A stretch of 64,000 nucleotides of DNA, from assembly GCA_007644065.1 (NCBI GenBank), contig VJWN01000003.1, forward strand, positions 620,001-684,000, in the 5' to 3' direction. The notes under the pieces are model-generated. The model searched no databases and was not told the DNA's origin. It saw only the letters and a list, made by a program, of their open reading frames with translations. The position numbers were made by a program, and so were the translations under genes. This DNA comes from Margaritispora aquatica. Lineage: Eukaryota; Ascomycota; Leotiomycetes; Helotiales; Discinellaceae. Below, in pieces: positions 1 to 14,088 of the stretch (the stretch's first letter is position 1; each line of letters opens with the position of its first letter).

Positions 1-1398
1 CGATGCGTACATCACGGCAAGCAAGCAATGTAGTAATGAGGGCACTGGCTCGATCTTCTCGTATATCTCTGCTTCTGCTGCTTCAACACCACCGGGCATA
101 AAGCTCATCTCATTCGCTGAATATGTTAGAGAGATCGTAATAATCAATGATAATAGTGAATCGCATACCGTCTTTGATCTTATAGATCGTAGCATCGTCA
201 AAATTTATTTGTTGAGTATGAGGACTAAGTGTGCTTTTTGCATCACCAAAGAAATATTCCTTGATCACGGCTTCTCTGATCTCACGTAAATACGATTCTT
301 CTCTGTCAACACAACCTCCAGATTTGTCAAGCTTGACCACGGTCACTGCTTCTCCGGATGCTGTGGTATATGAAGAGAATCGTCGATTCATCTCACTTGA
401 TAATCGCTCAGAACCGATCACAAGAACTGTATTTACTGAGAATTCTTATTAGTATTGTGCAGTTGATGACGGGTATATCTTACCAGAGAACTCCGAAACA
501 ATATGTGAGATTAGCTCGTAGCCTTCCTTGCCTTGACTGATGACACCTGGAGTATCAATAATCATGCCTGTTCGCTTGATATCTGGGTCATCAGCAATCC
601 TACTTCCGGCCGCCAATGCCAGCCTCGACACAATGGGCCTGAATAGCTTGGGGTTGTCTTCTGGGCTTTGTAAACCATAGTAGTAGCATAGTGGAAGCTT
701 CACAGGCACAGGGCTGGAGGTACTGGTAGGACTGCTGCCCCAACCCTGCTCAACATCAATGATGGACGCAAACGGCGTGGCTGTGAGGGTGCCAGGTATA
801 GATAGCATTGCTTCTCTTGAATCTGTGTTTATAACCATAGGTTGCCCTCCCTGACGCTGTGCGTACGCCGTCAGCAGCTTCACCAAGCTGGTCTTTCCTG
901 CATTGTTTGGTCCCACCACTAGAACCCTCGGTCCCTCCCTCCCTCGCTGCTTTGCCTCTTTGCGCAGATTCTCTAGGGCAAAGTGTGTATTTGCATATTG
1001 TAGCATGGGCGTCTCTTCGGCGGTGTACTCTTCGCATGATCCTGTAACTTCAAGACGGCAGCCGTGCCATGAGTAGATTGCTGCCTTCGTGCGACGGAAG
1101 GTGTATGTATGACTTATGGCGAGTTCTGTGCCAAAGAGCTCTGCTGTGCCTGACAGGACCTGTAAATTTTAGTTGATTTGCTTGATCGAAGCTTTGGGAC
1201 TAACCTTCAGTTCAATCTTCTGCCCAGACGTAACTTCGAATCTCCATTCTGACTGTGGCTGGAGCTGGTGGACGCTGACTTTTGCTTCAATTACTGGTGC
1301 TAATGAGGCTGCCTGAATTTGTGTCAGTTATAGCTGTCTTTAAGGCCTGGTCACGAACTTACAGCTGGAATTGCCTGTCCAAGACCTGGGATCGACAT
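1..1398 (-). CDS. clp1: Clp1, mRNA cleavage and polyadenylation factor subunit (3' end beyond window)
   Basis: Exons (transcript order): 1398-1363, 1312-1205, 1159-484, 435-169, 116-<1. They join in frame to give 401 visible residues; the family is usually about 450, so only the C-terminus is missing. Clp1 belongs to cleavage factor IA/CF II, bridges it to Pcf11 in pre-mRNA 3'-end formation in the nucleus, and is related to polynucleotide kinases. Visible: an N-terminal beta domain (about 1-100), a P-loop GPNNAGKTSL at about 131-140, the segment IIDTPGVI, and the C-terminal motif VVKLDKSGGCVDR. The start at 1398 gives MSIPGLGQAIPA directly followed by a GTAAGT donor, as expected for fungal Clp1. 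All four introns are short with canonical GT-AG ends. Fungal Clp1 normally binds ATP but lacks clear kinase activity (family knowledge). Identification is firm. Confidence 0.93.
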
Positions 1399-3103
1399 TG
1401 TACGCTTCAAGACACTTCTAACAGTTGTATGTTCTTGTATTTATGTGTTTGTGGTTGTTGAAATATGGAGAGCTTGAAATTAGCAGGGGTGTTTGTTCAG
1501 CCTCGTAGGGTGAAATAATCTGTACCTTGCGTTGATCTCTCAACCATTGATACCCGCATCGATTTCTCGTACTTACAGTCATCTAAATGTAGGATTCAAA
1601 TCTCTCTCATCATAGCTCACAAGCTTTTATGACTAATTTTGTGTGATTCCATGTTTTCTTGTATTTTGGGGGAGAGAGCTACTGATAAGCCTGAGTTTAC
1701 TGAGAAATTCTTACTCAAAATATTCAACTTAGTTGTTGGAATTGTCTTGGAGAATGGATCGAGTATCTATCTCGACTTAAAGTTAGGTAATGTGAGCTTT
1801 ATTATATAAACGTTCTTGCTTATATATAGCTTTCTAAGAATCATCTTGATGTCTATACTCATTTTGTCGAATAATTACACTCTAATATCCTGATGACAAC
1901 GAACTCGGTCTGAAATTAACTTGGAAGAGAGCCCCGTTTTTCTTAGCCTAGTCAATAAAATTGGTTTTAGCAGACGAAAATTCAAGACAGTAATAGTCAA
2001 AACACATCATGATTGAGTATCCCTAAGTCCAATTCTTTAAGCAGGCAAACCTCCATACATTAATGGGAATATTTATGTCTATTTGGCGAGCCTAAAATCC
2101 AAAAGATACCCGAGTAAGCTTCCAAGCTCGTGTTAAAGACGAATGCTACAAAACCTTATGTAGTACAGATTAGACATCGACTTAGTTGAAAAGTAGATTT
2201 GATTACCAAATTATCTCGGGATAATTTTCACAAATTTAGACCTGTTTGACGAAACTAGTATGCAAATTGACTGTACCTTAGATTATCCTACACATCATGG
2301 TCATTTCTCATATCTCTCGCTTAAATTTTGGAGTGAATGGAATCAACTGCAACCCAGCAAGAAAAGAGCAAGTCCATGGCGCAATTGACTCGTATATATG
2401 TCTATTTCATAAACATGAAATACAGTTTGCCACATCCTTGTAAATTGGTTGTTTCTCCCTCGCATGAGATGTAATGATGTTGCTATAATTGACGGCGATT
2501 CTGATATATTTTGTAACGCAGTGACGACCACTTCACCTTTGATTTGTGAACATTCCACATTTTACTGTGAAGCGGTCCCCAAGGCATATCATCCATATCT
2601 ATCAAATGGCGAATCTTATCTAAGTAGAGTGTAGTGGGACAGGATTTGACTCACCATTCTCGTCATTTCATACGGTCTCCCTGACAACTTATGAGAAAAG
2701 TCTCGTCAGCCATGCCTACCCAGCTAGTGGCCTTTGGGGTCAGGGAAAGCATATGAATGAGGAAAGGTGCTCTAGGCAGGGTAGCTTCTCATGAATTTAT
2801 GGCTGCGGCTACACTTTGGTGCGCTGAAGCAGGATATTTGTTCAGTCGTGCGAAGCTCCATGAGCTGCAAAGACCCAGCGGTGAGCTGGGCATAAAGAAC
2901 CATGAGATCAAGGGGAGCGAGTAGCATAGCTGGAACCATGTTTTCTATTTGATTTACCATATAATCATACAGAAGTGATACCGCGTACCAATCCCAAACT
3001 CCGATGCTCCCTCCAGCTAAATATTTGGTAGTCTAGTTTAAATCCCGCCTCAACTCCAACCTCCATACCGCTCCCAAATAGGACCAAACAAACAAGATCT
3101 TGT
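1399..3103. other. Intergenic region between clp1 5' end and esa1 3' end
   Basis: About 1.7 kb, locally A/T-rich (1600-2340). Only short unsupported reading frames are present, none with codon structure, splice signals or recognisable domains. It must hold the clp1 promoter (next to 1399) and the esa1 3' UTR (next to 3103). I see no repeat or RNA gene. Confidence 0.6.
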
Positions 3104-4649
3104 TTACCATCCCCATGTCCTGCTGCTAGCCGAGAACACTGGTGGTTTCCATGATATTTTTCCAGCGTCGATGACGTGAGTTTTGCTAGAAATCTTCTTC
3201 GCCAAGTCTGTCTGGTACTCCAAGAGCGCGCTATTGGGAATGATGATCTTGTGCTGACTACCGTGATAAGCCTGCATTTTATATGCCGCCAGCGTGCCTT
3301 CAACATCAATCGGAGTCATGGCTAGCTCATGCGCAAGATCGTCAATACTAACTGTTTTTCCTTCTGAGTGTTTTTTCAAGATGATTCCCATGAGCTGCTC
3401 AAACCAATATTTTCGATAGGAGAGTAAACCTAAATCAGACAATGGCTTCTCTGGTGAGCCGACCTTTCCTTCCAGCCTGGTCAACTCGTATGAGAACTGG
3501 ATAAGAAGCCGACCATAGCCTTTTCGTTGATACTGCGGCATTGTTAAGATACAGGCCACGTTGTAACCTTCGGCGCACTCTTTCTCCTTAGAAAAATATC
3601 CAACAAGATGAAATCCTTTCTCGTCTCGAGCAGTCATGACGTAGAAAAGAAAGGGGTCAACATCGTAGTAAAGGGTTTTGTGATCCAGGAACAGCTTAGA
3701 GAGCAAACAGAGATTTCGACACCATATGCGCTGCCGTCGTCCATCAATTTCAAAGAAGGATACATAATCATCACGATATATCTCGTTGCCGGGAGGGTGC
3801 TGTAAAGTACACTTCTGTCGATGCCTCTGGAAGGATTTGGGATCGGCGAAGTAGTTCAAACAGAACTCGCAAATGAACATCAAATCTTCTTGACTGAAAC
3901 TCTCTGGATATGGAGAGAAATACCAGGGATTCAGTTCATATTTGCCGAACTGTACTTTTGAGATGTTTCGTATACGGTTCAACTCTGCTTGATTCTGGGT
4001 CATAGAGCCTCCAACACGCAATCTATCCTTTTCCTCTTGTCCGTACTCGTTTTCCTCTTGAGGAACACCATCCAGTGGATTGTCCAGCATCGTGACGTCT
4101 TCATCTTGAACGTCAGGGGTGTTGGTACCGTCTTTCGCTTGCGGATCGTCCTCTGGTTCAGGTGTCGGTTTCTGTGACTCGTCCCAGATTTGAGGTATGC
4201 TTGTTTCTGAAGCTACAGATGGCTCTCTTACAGTAAGAGGTCGTTTCTGTCCCTTCTTCAACGGAATGGTTTTCTTCGCCACAGGAGCGGCAGCTTTCTT
4301 TTCCTTCTGCTTCTCGGTACTTGGCCAAGCGACATCCTGAGTGAAATCGATCTTAGATGCGGGAACCCAATCATCTAAACGTTTGTTGAAATTTACAAAG
4401 TAAACGTAAAAATGTCGGCCACTCTTCTTTTCCTTGATACTTAGAATTTCGGCTTCACGATATTCGCCATCTTGGCCCTTTTCCTTGTACCAGACCATAG
4501 CGACACATCCTACTCTGTAGCGAGAATTAGTGGCACGGTCGCAAAATCCCATTCACGACTCACCTTAATGTATCCACGGTCGCTTTCCCCATGACCTTGG
4601 GAGCTTGAGGCTTTTCAGAAGCATCATGAGCTGATGCGCCTCCAGCCAT
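3104..4649 (-). CDS. esa1: Esa1, MYST-family histone acetyltransferase (NuA4 catalytic subunit)
   Basis: Two exons, 4649-4564 and 4514-3104, give 498 residues. The product acetylates histone H4/H2A N-terminal tails as the catalytic subunit of NuA4 in the nucleus. Domains: a chromo barrel/tudor-knot at about 30-90 (VGCVAMVWYKE, then YFVNFNKRLDDWVPAS), an acidic linker rich in E/D/P at about 130-190, a C2HC zinc finger (C244, C247, H260, C264), the acetyl-CoA loop QYQRKGYGR (about 356-364), the catalytic cysteine in NVACILTMP (C350) and the catalytic glutamate in GSPEKPLSDLG (E384). The C-terminus RTWGW fits filamentous-fungal Esa1. The short first exon is supported because AG|A restores RVGCVAMVW across a GTGAGT...CTACAG intron. 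It is divergent from rex4, with 238 bp between the two start codons. Confidence 0.95.
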
Positions 4650-4887
4650 GATGAATTTCGTGATTTTTTTGATGGAAGTACTATTATTTGCGAAGATCTT
4701 GATTGAATTGTCAAGATGATATGTAGTGGCAAGGCTGAAATTCAATGGTGGTGGCGGCAGCTTTTGGCGAGTGGCAGTTCCGCCGTAGCAAGAGGGAGCC
4801 TTGCGCAAAAAAGTTCACTAAATTTTTCGGGCACAACGACTTCTAACTACCAAACCTTTAAACGATATGCAACAATAATTCTGCACA

Positions 4888-5883
4888 ATGGCACCCGATC
4901 TCTCAAGCAATTGGAAAAAGCTGCAAGCTACATTGAAGCATGAATCGGAAGCTAGTGCAGAGCGCAAAAGAAAAGCCATACCTACGGAGCGACAATTGAA
5001 TACTATCGCCAAGCGAAGAAGACTTGAGGGAAAAGCTCCTCTTGCACCTTCAGCGGCTCTCGCTAGGAAGAAACTGATGGGGAACTGGAACAGCACTGCA
5101 ATGTCAATGGTTGAGAACGAGAAGAAAGACACTGTTTTGGTTCAAAAGGCTCCGTCTGCGACTTTGGCATTATGGGCAGAGGATAATGACATTTCTGCAA
5201 AGGATCTAGCCGAAGCGTATGGCGGCGGACTGAAGGACACGACTATCAAGGGCTCCAAGCCCGACGAAATCAACGGGGGACTTATGGAGGACATTGAGAT
5301 AGGAAAATATGTCGGTATTGATTGTGAAATGGTCGGTGTTGGAGGTGCAGAGGAACGATCGGTGCTTGCACGAGTCAGTATCGTCAATTTCCATGGAGCC
5401 CAGGTCTACGACTCCTTCGTTAAGCCCAAGGAATTCGTTACGGATTGGAGGACGCATGTCAGTGGTGTGTCATCAAAGACAATGGCAACAGCAAGAGAAT
5501 TCGACGAAGTCCAGGAAGAGGTTGCCAAGATATTGAAGGGTAGAGTTATAGTGGGACATGCGATAAAGAACGATTTAGAAGCCATGATGCTTGGGCATCC
5601 AAAGAGGGACATTAGAGATACATCAAAGTTTTCTGGATTCAGGAAATACAGTGCAGGAAAAACACCTAGCTTGAAAAAGCTTGCCAAGGAAATTTTGGGA
5701 GTCGATATCCAAGCGGGCGAGCATTCAAGTATCGAAGACGCACGCGCAACAATCTTGTTGTTTAGACGGCACAAGTCGGCTTTTGATGTCGAACATGCAA
5801 AACACCATCCTGTACAAATTGGAGGAGCCTCAGCGTCAAGATCGAATGCGAATTCAAAGAAAAAGAAGAAAAGCAAGCGTTGA
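4888..5883 (+). CDS. rex4: Rex4, DEDDh 3'-5' RNA exonuclease
   Basis: Single exon, 331 residues. Rex4-type enzymes trim rRNA precursors in the nucleolus (ITS1 processing in yeast). The N-terminus is basic with nuclear-localisation-like runs (RKRKA, KRRRLEG). The exonuclease fold starts with GIDCEMVG (D145, E147), followed by VGHAIKNDL (D229) and HSSIEDAR (H279, D284), so all five DEDDh residues are present. The C-terminus ends in a lysine-rich tail. The start is the first ATG in the open frame and gives the usual MAPDLSSNWKKLQ opening. It shares a compact 238-bp divergent promoter with esa1 and is convergent with the next gene; 206 bp separate their stops. Confidence 0.93.
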   Translation: MAPDLSSNWKKLQATLKHESEASAERKRKAIPTERQLNTIAKRRRLEGKAPLAPSAALARKKLMGNWNSTAMSMVENEKKDTVLVQKAPSATLALWAEDNDISAKDLAEAYGGGLKDTTIKGSKPDEINGGLMEDIEIGKYVGIDCEMVGVGGAEERSVLARVSIVNFHGAQVYDSFVKPKEFVTDWRTHVSGVSSKTMATAREFDEVQEEVAKILKGRVIVGHAIKNDLEAMMLGHPKRDIRDTSKFSGFRKYSAGKTPSLKKLAKEILGVDIQAGEHSSIEDARATILLFRRHKSAFDVEHAKHHPVQIGGASASRSNANSKKKKKSKR

Positions 5884-6089
5884 ACTATATTTAGTAGGAC
5901 AATCCTGAATATGGTCATTGCAAAAAACGAACTATTATCGTCTCGTACCTTCATCTAAATACTCTAAAATCTAGCGCGTTTGCGCCCTCCTCAACCAATG
6001 AAGCAGATCTACCTATACTAGGCTTGAAGAAGGAAAAAACTGGCTCGAACCGAACTCCTTCGCTGGAAATCAACTCTACTACACCTTCT

Positions 6090-7579
6090 TTATAAAGGAA
6101 TACCTTTCATCAACTCCATCGCACCCTCTCTACCAACAGTGATGATTGCATCCCCGAGGGTCTTCGTCGCAAACCCACCAATGCAATATTCAAAATAATA
6201 TATCCACTTGCGACGGAAGACCTCCACCTCCTTCTCGCCCATATCGTCATGTTCAAGCAACAGGGCTGGCTTGATCCTAGAGTCGAAATTCTTCACGAAA
6301 GCTTCGAGCCAAAGTCGCAAGGTCTTGGCATAGTGACCTCCGATATTCTCAATCCGTTCAACTACAAGTGTGCCTTCCGAGCCCTTACTGATGTTCTCCA
6401 CGAGCTGGCTAATAGATGGCAAGTGACCTCCGGGAAAGATGTATTTGCGAATGAAATCTTCTCCGTTCGCATATGCCTCATACCGCCCTTCGGGCATTGT
6501 GATACATTGAAAGACTGCAATGCCATCTTTCTTGAGTAGTCGATGTATGCATCCGAAGTATGTCTCTAAGTATTCCCTTCCAACGGCTTCAAGCATCTCG
6601 ATGGATACAACCTTGTCATAGAGCACATTTGGTGTGGGAAGTGCCCGATAATCCATCAGCAGAACCTCGATCCTATCGGAAAATCCTGCAGCTGCGATTC
6701 GTTTCTCAGCAAGTGCTTTTTGCTCAACGGATAGAGTCAATGATGTTACTCGACACCCTGTTTGGCGGACTGCCTCCATAGCGAACGATCCCCAACCTGT
6801 CCCAATTTCCAACACATGATCTGTGGGCTTGATGTGAGCACCATCTATGAAGCGGTTGAGTTTTGTCATTTGAGCTGCCTCTAGAGTTTCTTCGTCCTCA
6901 TCGGCACTGGAAGGTTGCTTCCAAATCGCGCATGAATATGTCATGTCCTCGGAGAGGAAGGCTGCAAACATCTCATTGCTGATATCATAATGCGCTGATA
7001 CATTCAACAATGAATTTGAAAGTGTGTTGGTACTTCTGGCAAGGCCAGTGATCGTGGAGGCAATCGAAGAGGTCAAAGTAGTGGCATTTGCCAATTGACT
7101 GCGGTTTACAATGAAAAGCTGTGTTTGTTAGCTTCCATGCATCGTCTTGCTGCTGCTTTACTTGCCTCGAAAAAGGAAGTCAGATCTTCACATTCAACGT
7201 CACCCAACATGTATGCTTCTGCGAATCCCATATCCGCGAACAAAAACAGTCGCACCCAGAATGAATCCCGCTTAATGACCAATTCAGCCTTACGAACGCC
7301 AGTTACCCTTTTTGGTCCATGTACTCCGTTGGTCCCATTAACTCCATTGGTTTTTCTGGAGAATTCCTTCGCGATCTTCTGCCCATAGACCGCTGTTTGC
7401 CCCGATGTTTCGTCTCTTACAACCAATTGTCCGATCTCAATTCGACCAAAGAGAGAGGCCACAGCCGCCTTGCTGACCGAAACAGCAGGTCCCCATGAGA
7501 TTCCACCAAGTGCACCTCGAAAGAGATCAGCGCCCTGCGCTAATGGCTTGGTCACTGCCCATGGGAGGTAAGAAGCCAT
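6090..7579 (-). CDS. Cyclopropane-fatty-acyl-phospholipid synthase-like SAM methyltransferase
   Basis: Exons 7579-7166 and 7118-6090 give 480 residues. The family transfers a methylene or methyl group from S-adenosylmethionine to an acyl double bond of membrane lipids. Visible: HYDISNEMF (about 181-189), MTYSCAIW with the conserved cysteine (C201), SAM motif VLEIGTGWG (240-248), and downstream VVSIEMLEAVG and GGHLPS motifs usual in CFA synthases. The N-terminal 140 residues (FGRIEIGQLVV, AYMLGDVEC) match the pre-catalytic domain. The single intron (7165-7119) joins in frame only if its donor is GC (GAG|GCAAGT) and its acceptor is CACAG; the join then reads SFFE|LFIVNRSQLAN. The exact lipid substrate (phospholipid or sphingolipid) cannot be told from sequence. 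Confidence 0.9.
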
Positions 7580-9290
7580 TTCGACTTTGTGGTTTTTGAA
7601 AAGAGCTTGTGAGAACTGAGAGAGTAGGATTTAGAGGTTTATTGAATGGCAGGGCACCTTGCGCAAAATCGCAAGTCTCTAAGATCGGGGCGGTTTCTGG
7701 ATGACTTCTTAACACGGCATAAAAGAGAAGAAAAAGAGAAAAGGAAGAATGACGAGGAGGAGAAAGAAATCGCTACTTTTCCACCACAACAACCCTTCCC
7801 CGGCCTCGGACTTTTCAGTGGATGGGACAATATTTCCGCACAGCAGCCCAGTGCAGCTCAGGAACGACTAAACGCCATGATGAACCTGACGAGGAGTTGT
7901 TCCAAAGTTCCAAGCTATGCTCGAACAGGGCAAGGGAGGGGGAGGTAAACCTAATGCATCTATAGTGCAAGGGTGCCCCACTACTAGTGCATTTCTCAAG
8001 CCTGTCTGTGCATGGACGATATCCGTAACATTAAGCACACGATCAAGGGACGAGATCTCTTTCCGTGCATCTTAGAGCTTGTTGAGAAACTCAATTGGGG
8101 CTTGACAGCTTAAAGTGCACGTTTAGATTGGCGAATGCGAAGTCTATCTAAGTTATAACCACCAGTCGGCTCAACATTCATAGATATGGTAGTTCTTGGT
8201 AGGATGTACAAAATCAAAGTAGAATAATATTTCTTGGGCATGCTTTTTGTCTGTTTGACAGCGGTCGAAACAAAGCCGGTATGATTTTCGACCAGGGTTC
8301 CATATGAGGCTGATAAAAAAGGGTCTCGGAACGGCGAGTCTTGACATCACCACTATTTTCTTTGCCTTGACCATCAAAACATAACCATTCTGATACCATT
8401 TGTTTCGGACTCGAGATACTCCCGAACAGCGACAAGAGTATAATAATGGAAGTAAGCTGATGAATATGTTTCTTACGTGTGCGAGTCTGCTGGGTTGTAT
8501 GGAAGGGAATGCGCAATGCACATGCAAATTCAGGTGAGATTGAACATGAGTATGTAATCTACAGGGATTGTCAAGCACGACCTGGTCGATGTGCCTTCCC
8601 TTTGAACCCTTGCATTGATCCTCACGATGTCAACTGTACAGTCCGTATAATTTGTGATCCCGCATTGATTGATTTAGAGAATTCGAGCAACCTTGGAAGC
8701 GCTGTGATGATATGAAAATGATCTGTCCGATCTTGTGTATCTATTCCTAGGTGTTGAAACTCGAGCTTAAATGCTGTTGCTCGATAAGCATTCTTCAATA
8801 TCAAGCAATCTATCTCCCTGGTTGCCAGTACGACACATGATAACTAGTTGTGTTTGTTACATATATGTCAAGGGAGGCTTGAAGAGCGGTGAGTTTCTTA
8901 TCCAGATGGTCTGTCAGACTCTAGACCTTCAGCTAGTGTCGTATGTTGCTACACAAGGGTATTGCATCAATCAATGAGAAAGTGCTCCATTTTACCCTTC
9001 AGGTGTATCGTGGTTCCGCACGTGACCTAATCGAGAAATAGGTGGACTGCATAATATAGGTAGGTAGCTAGACGCTTGAAGTCTCTTTGATATGGGGGAT
9101 CAATATATGAATAATCTTAGAGGTTTTGTCATTTTGTGATACTAAAAACCAAAGTTTGCTATCATATTGTGAGGTTGATCTGGTGAAATTTTGCCGAGGC
9201 TCTTTAGCGGGAACGCGTCCACTGCGCGCATAAACGCGTCTACCTTTCAACTGTCTCTAAATCTAGGAAATACGGTCAAGCACATCCAAA
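7580..9290. other. Intergenic region, divergent promoters of CFA synthase and rnh203
   Basis: About 1.7 kb. Reading frames at 7646-7948 and 8171-8578 overlap other frames, lack domains and splice support, and were not accepted. Two perfect MCB elements lie near the rnh203 end (separate entry). Nothing else is recognised. Confidence 0.6.
9213..9239. promoter_or_regulatory. Pair of MCB (MluI) boxes upstream of rnh203
   Basis: Two perfect ACGCGT hexamers at 9213-9218 and 9234-9239, 21 bp apart (about two helical turns), 52-78 bp upstream of the rnh203 ATG at 9291, with a further CGCGC between them. ACGCGT is the known binding core of MBF (Mbp1-Swi6) in yeasts and filamentous fungi and drives G1/S transcription. 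The functional role here is inferred. Confidence 0.65.
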
Positions 9291-9858
9291 ATGTTAGCAA
9301 TAGAGAGAAGCAAAACCCACAAGGGCAAGTGCACGCCTAATGTCCTTCCATGCAGGATAAACCACAATGGCAAAGTTGACGCGTCAAAACGATACTGGAA
9401 TCCTACCAAGACACCAGGTAATCCCCCTATGTCTTTTCCCCTTTACAGCCGATCAATCTAACAATTGCAGATGGCAAAACCGTAGCCTACTTTCGCGGCC
9501 GCAAATTACATGGCAAGCACCTCAGAGTGCCAAAGGGCTATAGAGGCGTTGTACTGTCGAGTACAGATCGCGTTGTGACCCAGCCAAGCCCAGTTGTACA
9601 GATGACAGAGGAGGATGTAGAGGAAGATGATGAGCCCGAACCTGAGGTCAAGGTCATGGAGGAGCAGTCTGAGTTTACGGATCTGATGGTTTGGGGCCAT
9701 GAGACGTTGCCGGAGGATATGGTGGATCCTTATGTGAAGGGGATGGAGGAGTGGATTGCGTTTGCTGAAGGGGTGAGTGTATTTGGAAACTGAGTGAGAT
9801 TGAGTGTTGCTGACAAGTGTAGATTCATTCCTATGAGAAAGCTGACAAGACGGCATGA
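9291..9858 (+). CDS. rnh203: Ribonuclease H2 subunit C (Rnh203)
   Basis: Three exons, 9291-9417, 9471-9772 and 9823-9858, give 154 residues. This non-catalytic subunit stabilises the heterotrimeric RNase H2, which removes misincorporated ribonucleotides and RNA:DNA hybrids in the nucleus. Hallmarks: an N-terminal segment with LPCRINHNG, then YFRGRKLHGKHLRVPKGYRG (about 50-69), then an acidic linker, then an amphipathic C-terminal helix (EFTDLMVWGHETLPEDMVD). Intron 1 is GTAATC...CAATTGCAG with branch ATCTAAC. Intron 2 is GTGAGT...GTGTAG with branch GCTGAC; it replaces the read-through tail by IHSYEKADKTA, giving a short, clean C-terminus. It is convergent with the DUF4385 gene, with only 85 bp between stops. 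Upstream MCB boxes suggest S-phase expression. Confidence 0.88.
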
Positions 9859-9943
9859 GCATTGGAGATGGATTTAATGGTGTTCGGGTAATGCATGGTT
9901 TGGCGTTGAGCATATTTGAAGCTCGGATTGATAATCAATCTAA

Positions 9944-10522
9944 TTATTTCTTGATTTTCCTCTTGACTCTTTTAGAAGAAGACTGCTTCACGTCTTTTAA
10001 TTCTACTTTACTGACTTCCTCATCGTACTCAATCTTCACCTCATCCCGCTGAGTTTCTTCCCATTCTTTCTGCTCTTTCAAAAACACCACCTTCAAATCC
10101 CCATACCCCTCATGAGCCTTACACCTCTCCCACACCTCCCTAAAAATCCTACTCGCCTCTTCTTTCTTCTCCTTTCCCCTATGCGCCGTACTCTTCTCCA
10201 ACTCCTCACCTTTACCCTCATCTCCCTTCCCTGTCCTCGCATACTTCCTTCCTCCCTTGTGGTTCGCATATCTCTTCGCTCGCGTCATGCCCATCTGTAT
10301 GAATTTGCACGCCATATCCATGCCTACGAAGTCTCGGTCCTCGTAGAAAGACATGAATTTCTCATACAAGGCGGACGAGGAAGTTTGAGCGATGGGAACA
10401 GTGCGGAAGCGCCAGAGGGGGAGGAGGTAAGATTTGTAGGGCTCGTAGGTTAGGACGCCTTGCTCGCCGCGGGCGATGCGGTACGTGTAGTAGTGGGAGA
10501 GGGGGGGCTGGGTGAATGTCAT
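9944..10522 (-). CDS. DUF4385-family protein
   Basis: Single exon, 192 residues. The N-terminal half has the features I associate with DUF4385: YLLPLWRFRTVPIA, an FYEDRDFVGMDMACKFIQMG segment at about 60-78, and TRAKRYANHKGGRKY at about 82-96. The second half is charged and low in complexity (K/E/R-rich, with a basic KRVKRKIKK terminus), which looks nuclear or nucleic-acid-associated, but that is inference. No catalytic residues are known to me for the family. The start at 10522 is the first ATG and fits the family's short N-terminus. The family assignment is from memory of the motif. Confidence 0.78.
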   Translation of the reverse strand: MTFTQPPLSHYYTYRIARGEQGVLTYEPYKSYLLPLWRFRTVPIAQTSSSALYEKFMSFYEDRDFVGMDMACKFIQMGMTRAKRYANHKGGRKYARTGKGDEGKGEELEKSTAHRGKEKKEEASRIFREVWERCKAHEGYGDLKVVFLKEQKEWEETQRDEVKIEYDEEVSKVELKDVKQSSSKRVKRKIKK

Positions 10523-11112
10523 TTTCTTTAGATTGGATTTTGGAGATGTAGAAATGTTGTGGTTTTGCCGGATGTGTTATGGGTTATTTGTACTTTAGAC
10601 CCTGATGACGTATCGCATGTAACTAGTCCACTGCAGTGAGATCAACAACCTTGACACTATAGATAGAGAATAATGCTATCAAGTTCCATGCTGCTGATGA
10701 CTATATGATTAGCATTTCTTAGAAATTGATAATTCACCATACACACTATCAAATGTACACTTTCAGCATCGACCACTAGAGTTGATATCATCAAAACTTC
10801 CTATTAATACGTCTTAGGTAGTGGAAAAAATACGTTGATACTTCACCCAATCCCCGTTTCAGACTGATTCATAGATATCCGTAGAATGTTTAATTTATTA
10901 CCAGCTTTTGATTGTCCATCGCATAGGTATTTTGGCAACAGTCTGGTAGTAGGTTGTTTGAAAACCACTCTATTACGGTCACCTATAACGCGTTAAAGTG
11001 CAAGAAAAAGCTCGCGTCCGACGCGACTTTCATGTCTTACCGCCCGCATTCTGACCTCCTGAATGCGCTCTATGAATATCAACATTTACGAACAACAAAA
11101 CATCTAGCAACC
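10523..11112. other. Divergent promoter region, DUF4385 gene and mcm6
   Basis: 590 bp between divergent start codons. It is A/T-rich in the middle. MCB-type elements sit 85-125 bp upstream of mcm6 (separate entry). The mcm6 frame remains open upstream to 10954, but that extension (MFENHSITVTYN...) has no MCM similarity and would place the MCB boxes inside coding sequence, so it is treated as 5' UTR. Confidence 0.6.
10988..11026. promoter_or_regulatory. MCB element and inverted MCB-like pair upstream of mcm6
   Basis: A perfect ACGCGT at 10988-10993 is followed at 11012-11026 by an inverted pair, TCGCGT-CCG-ACGCGA. Both lie within 126 bp of the mcm6 ATG at 11113. MCM genes are classic MBF targets in yeasts; binding here is inferred from the sequence. 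Confidence 0.65.

Positions 11113-14088
<2,976 letters not shown>

Noticed and set aside
5406..5954. 182-codon frame antisense to rex4
   Set aside because: It lies wholly opposite a confidently identified exonuclease with all catalytic residues; the antisense product has no domain and follows rex4 codon structure.
10954..11112. In-frame upstream extension of mcm6
   Set aside because: No stop separates it from mcm6, but its sequence has no MCM similarity and it would put the MCB elements inside coding DNA; treated as 5' UTR.
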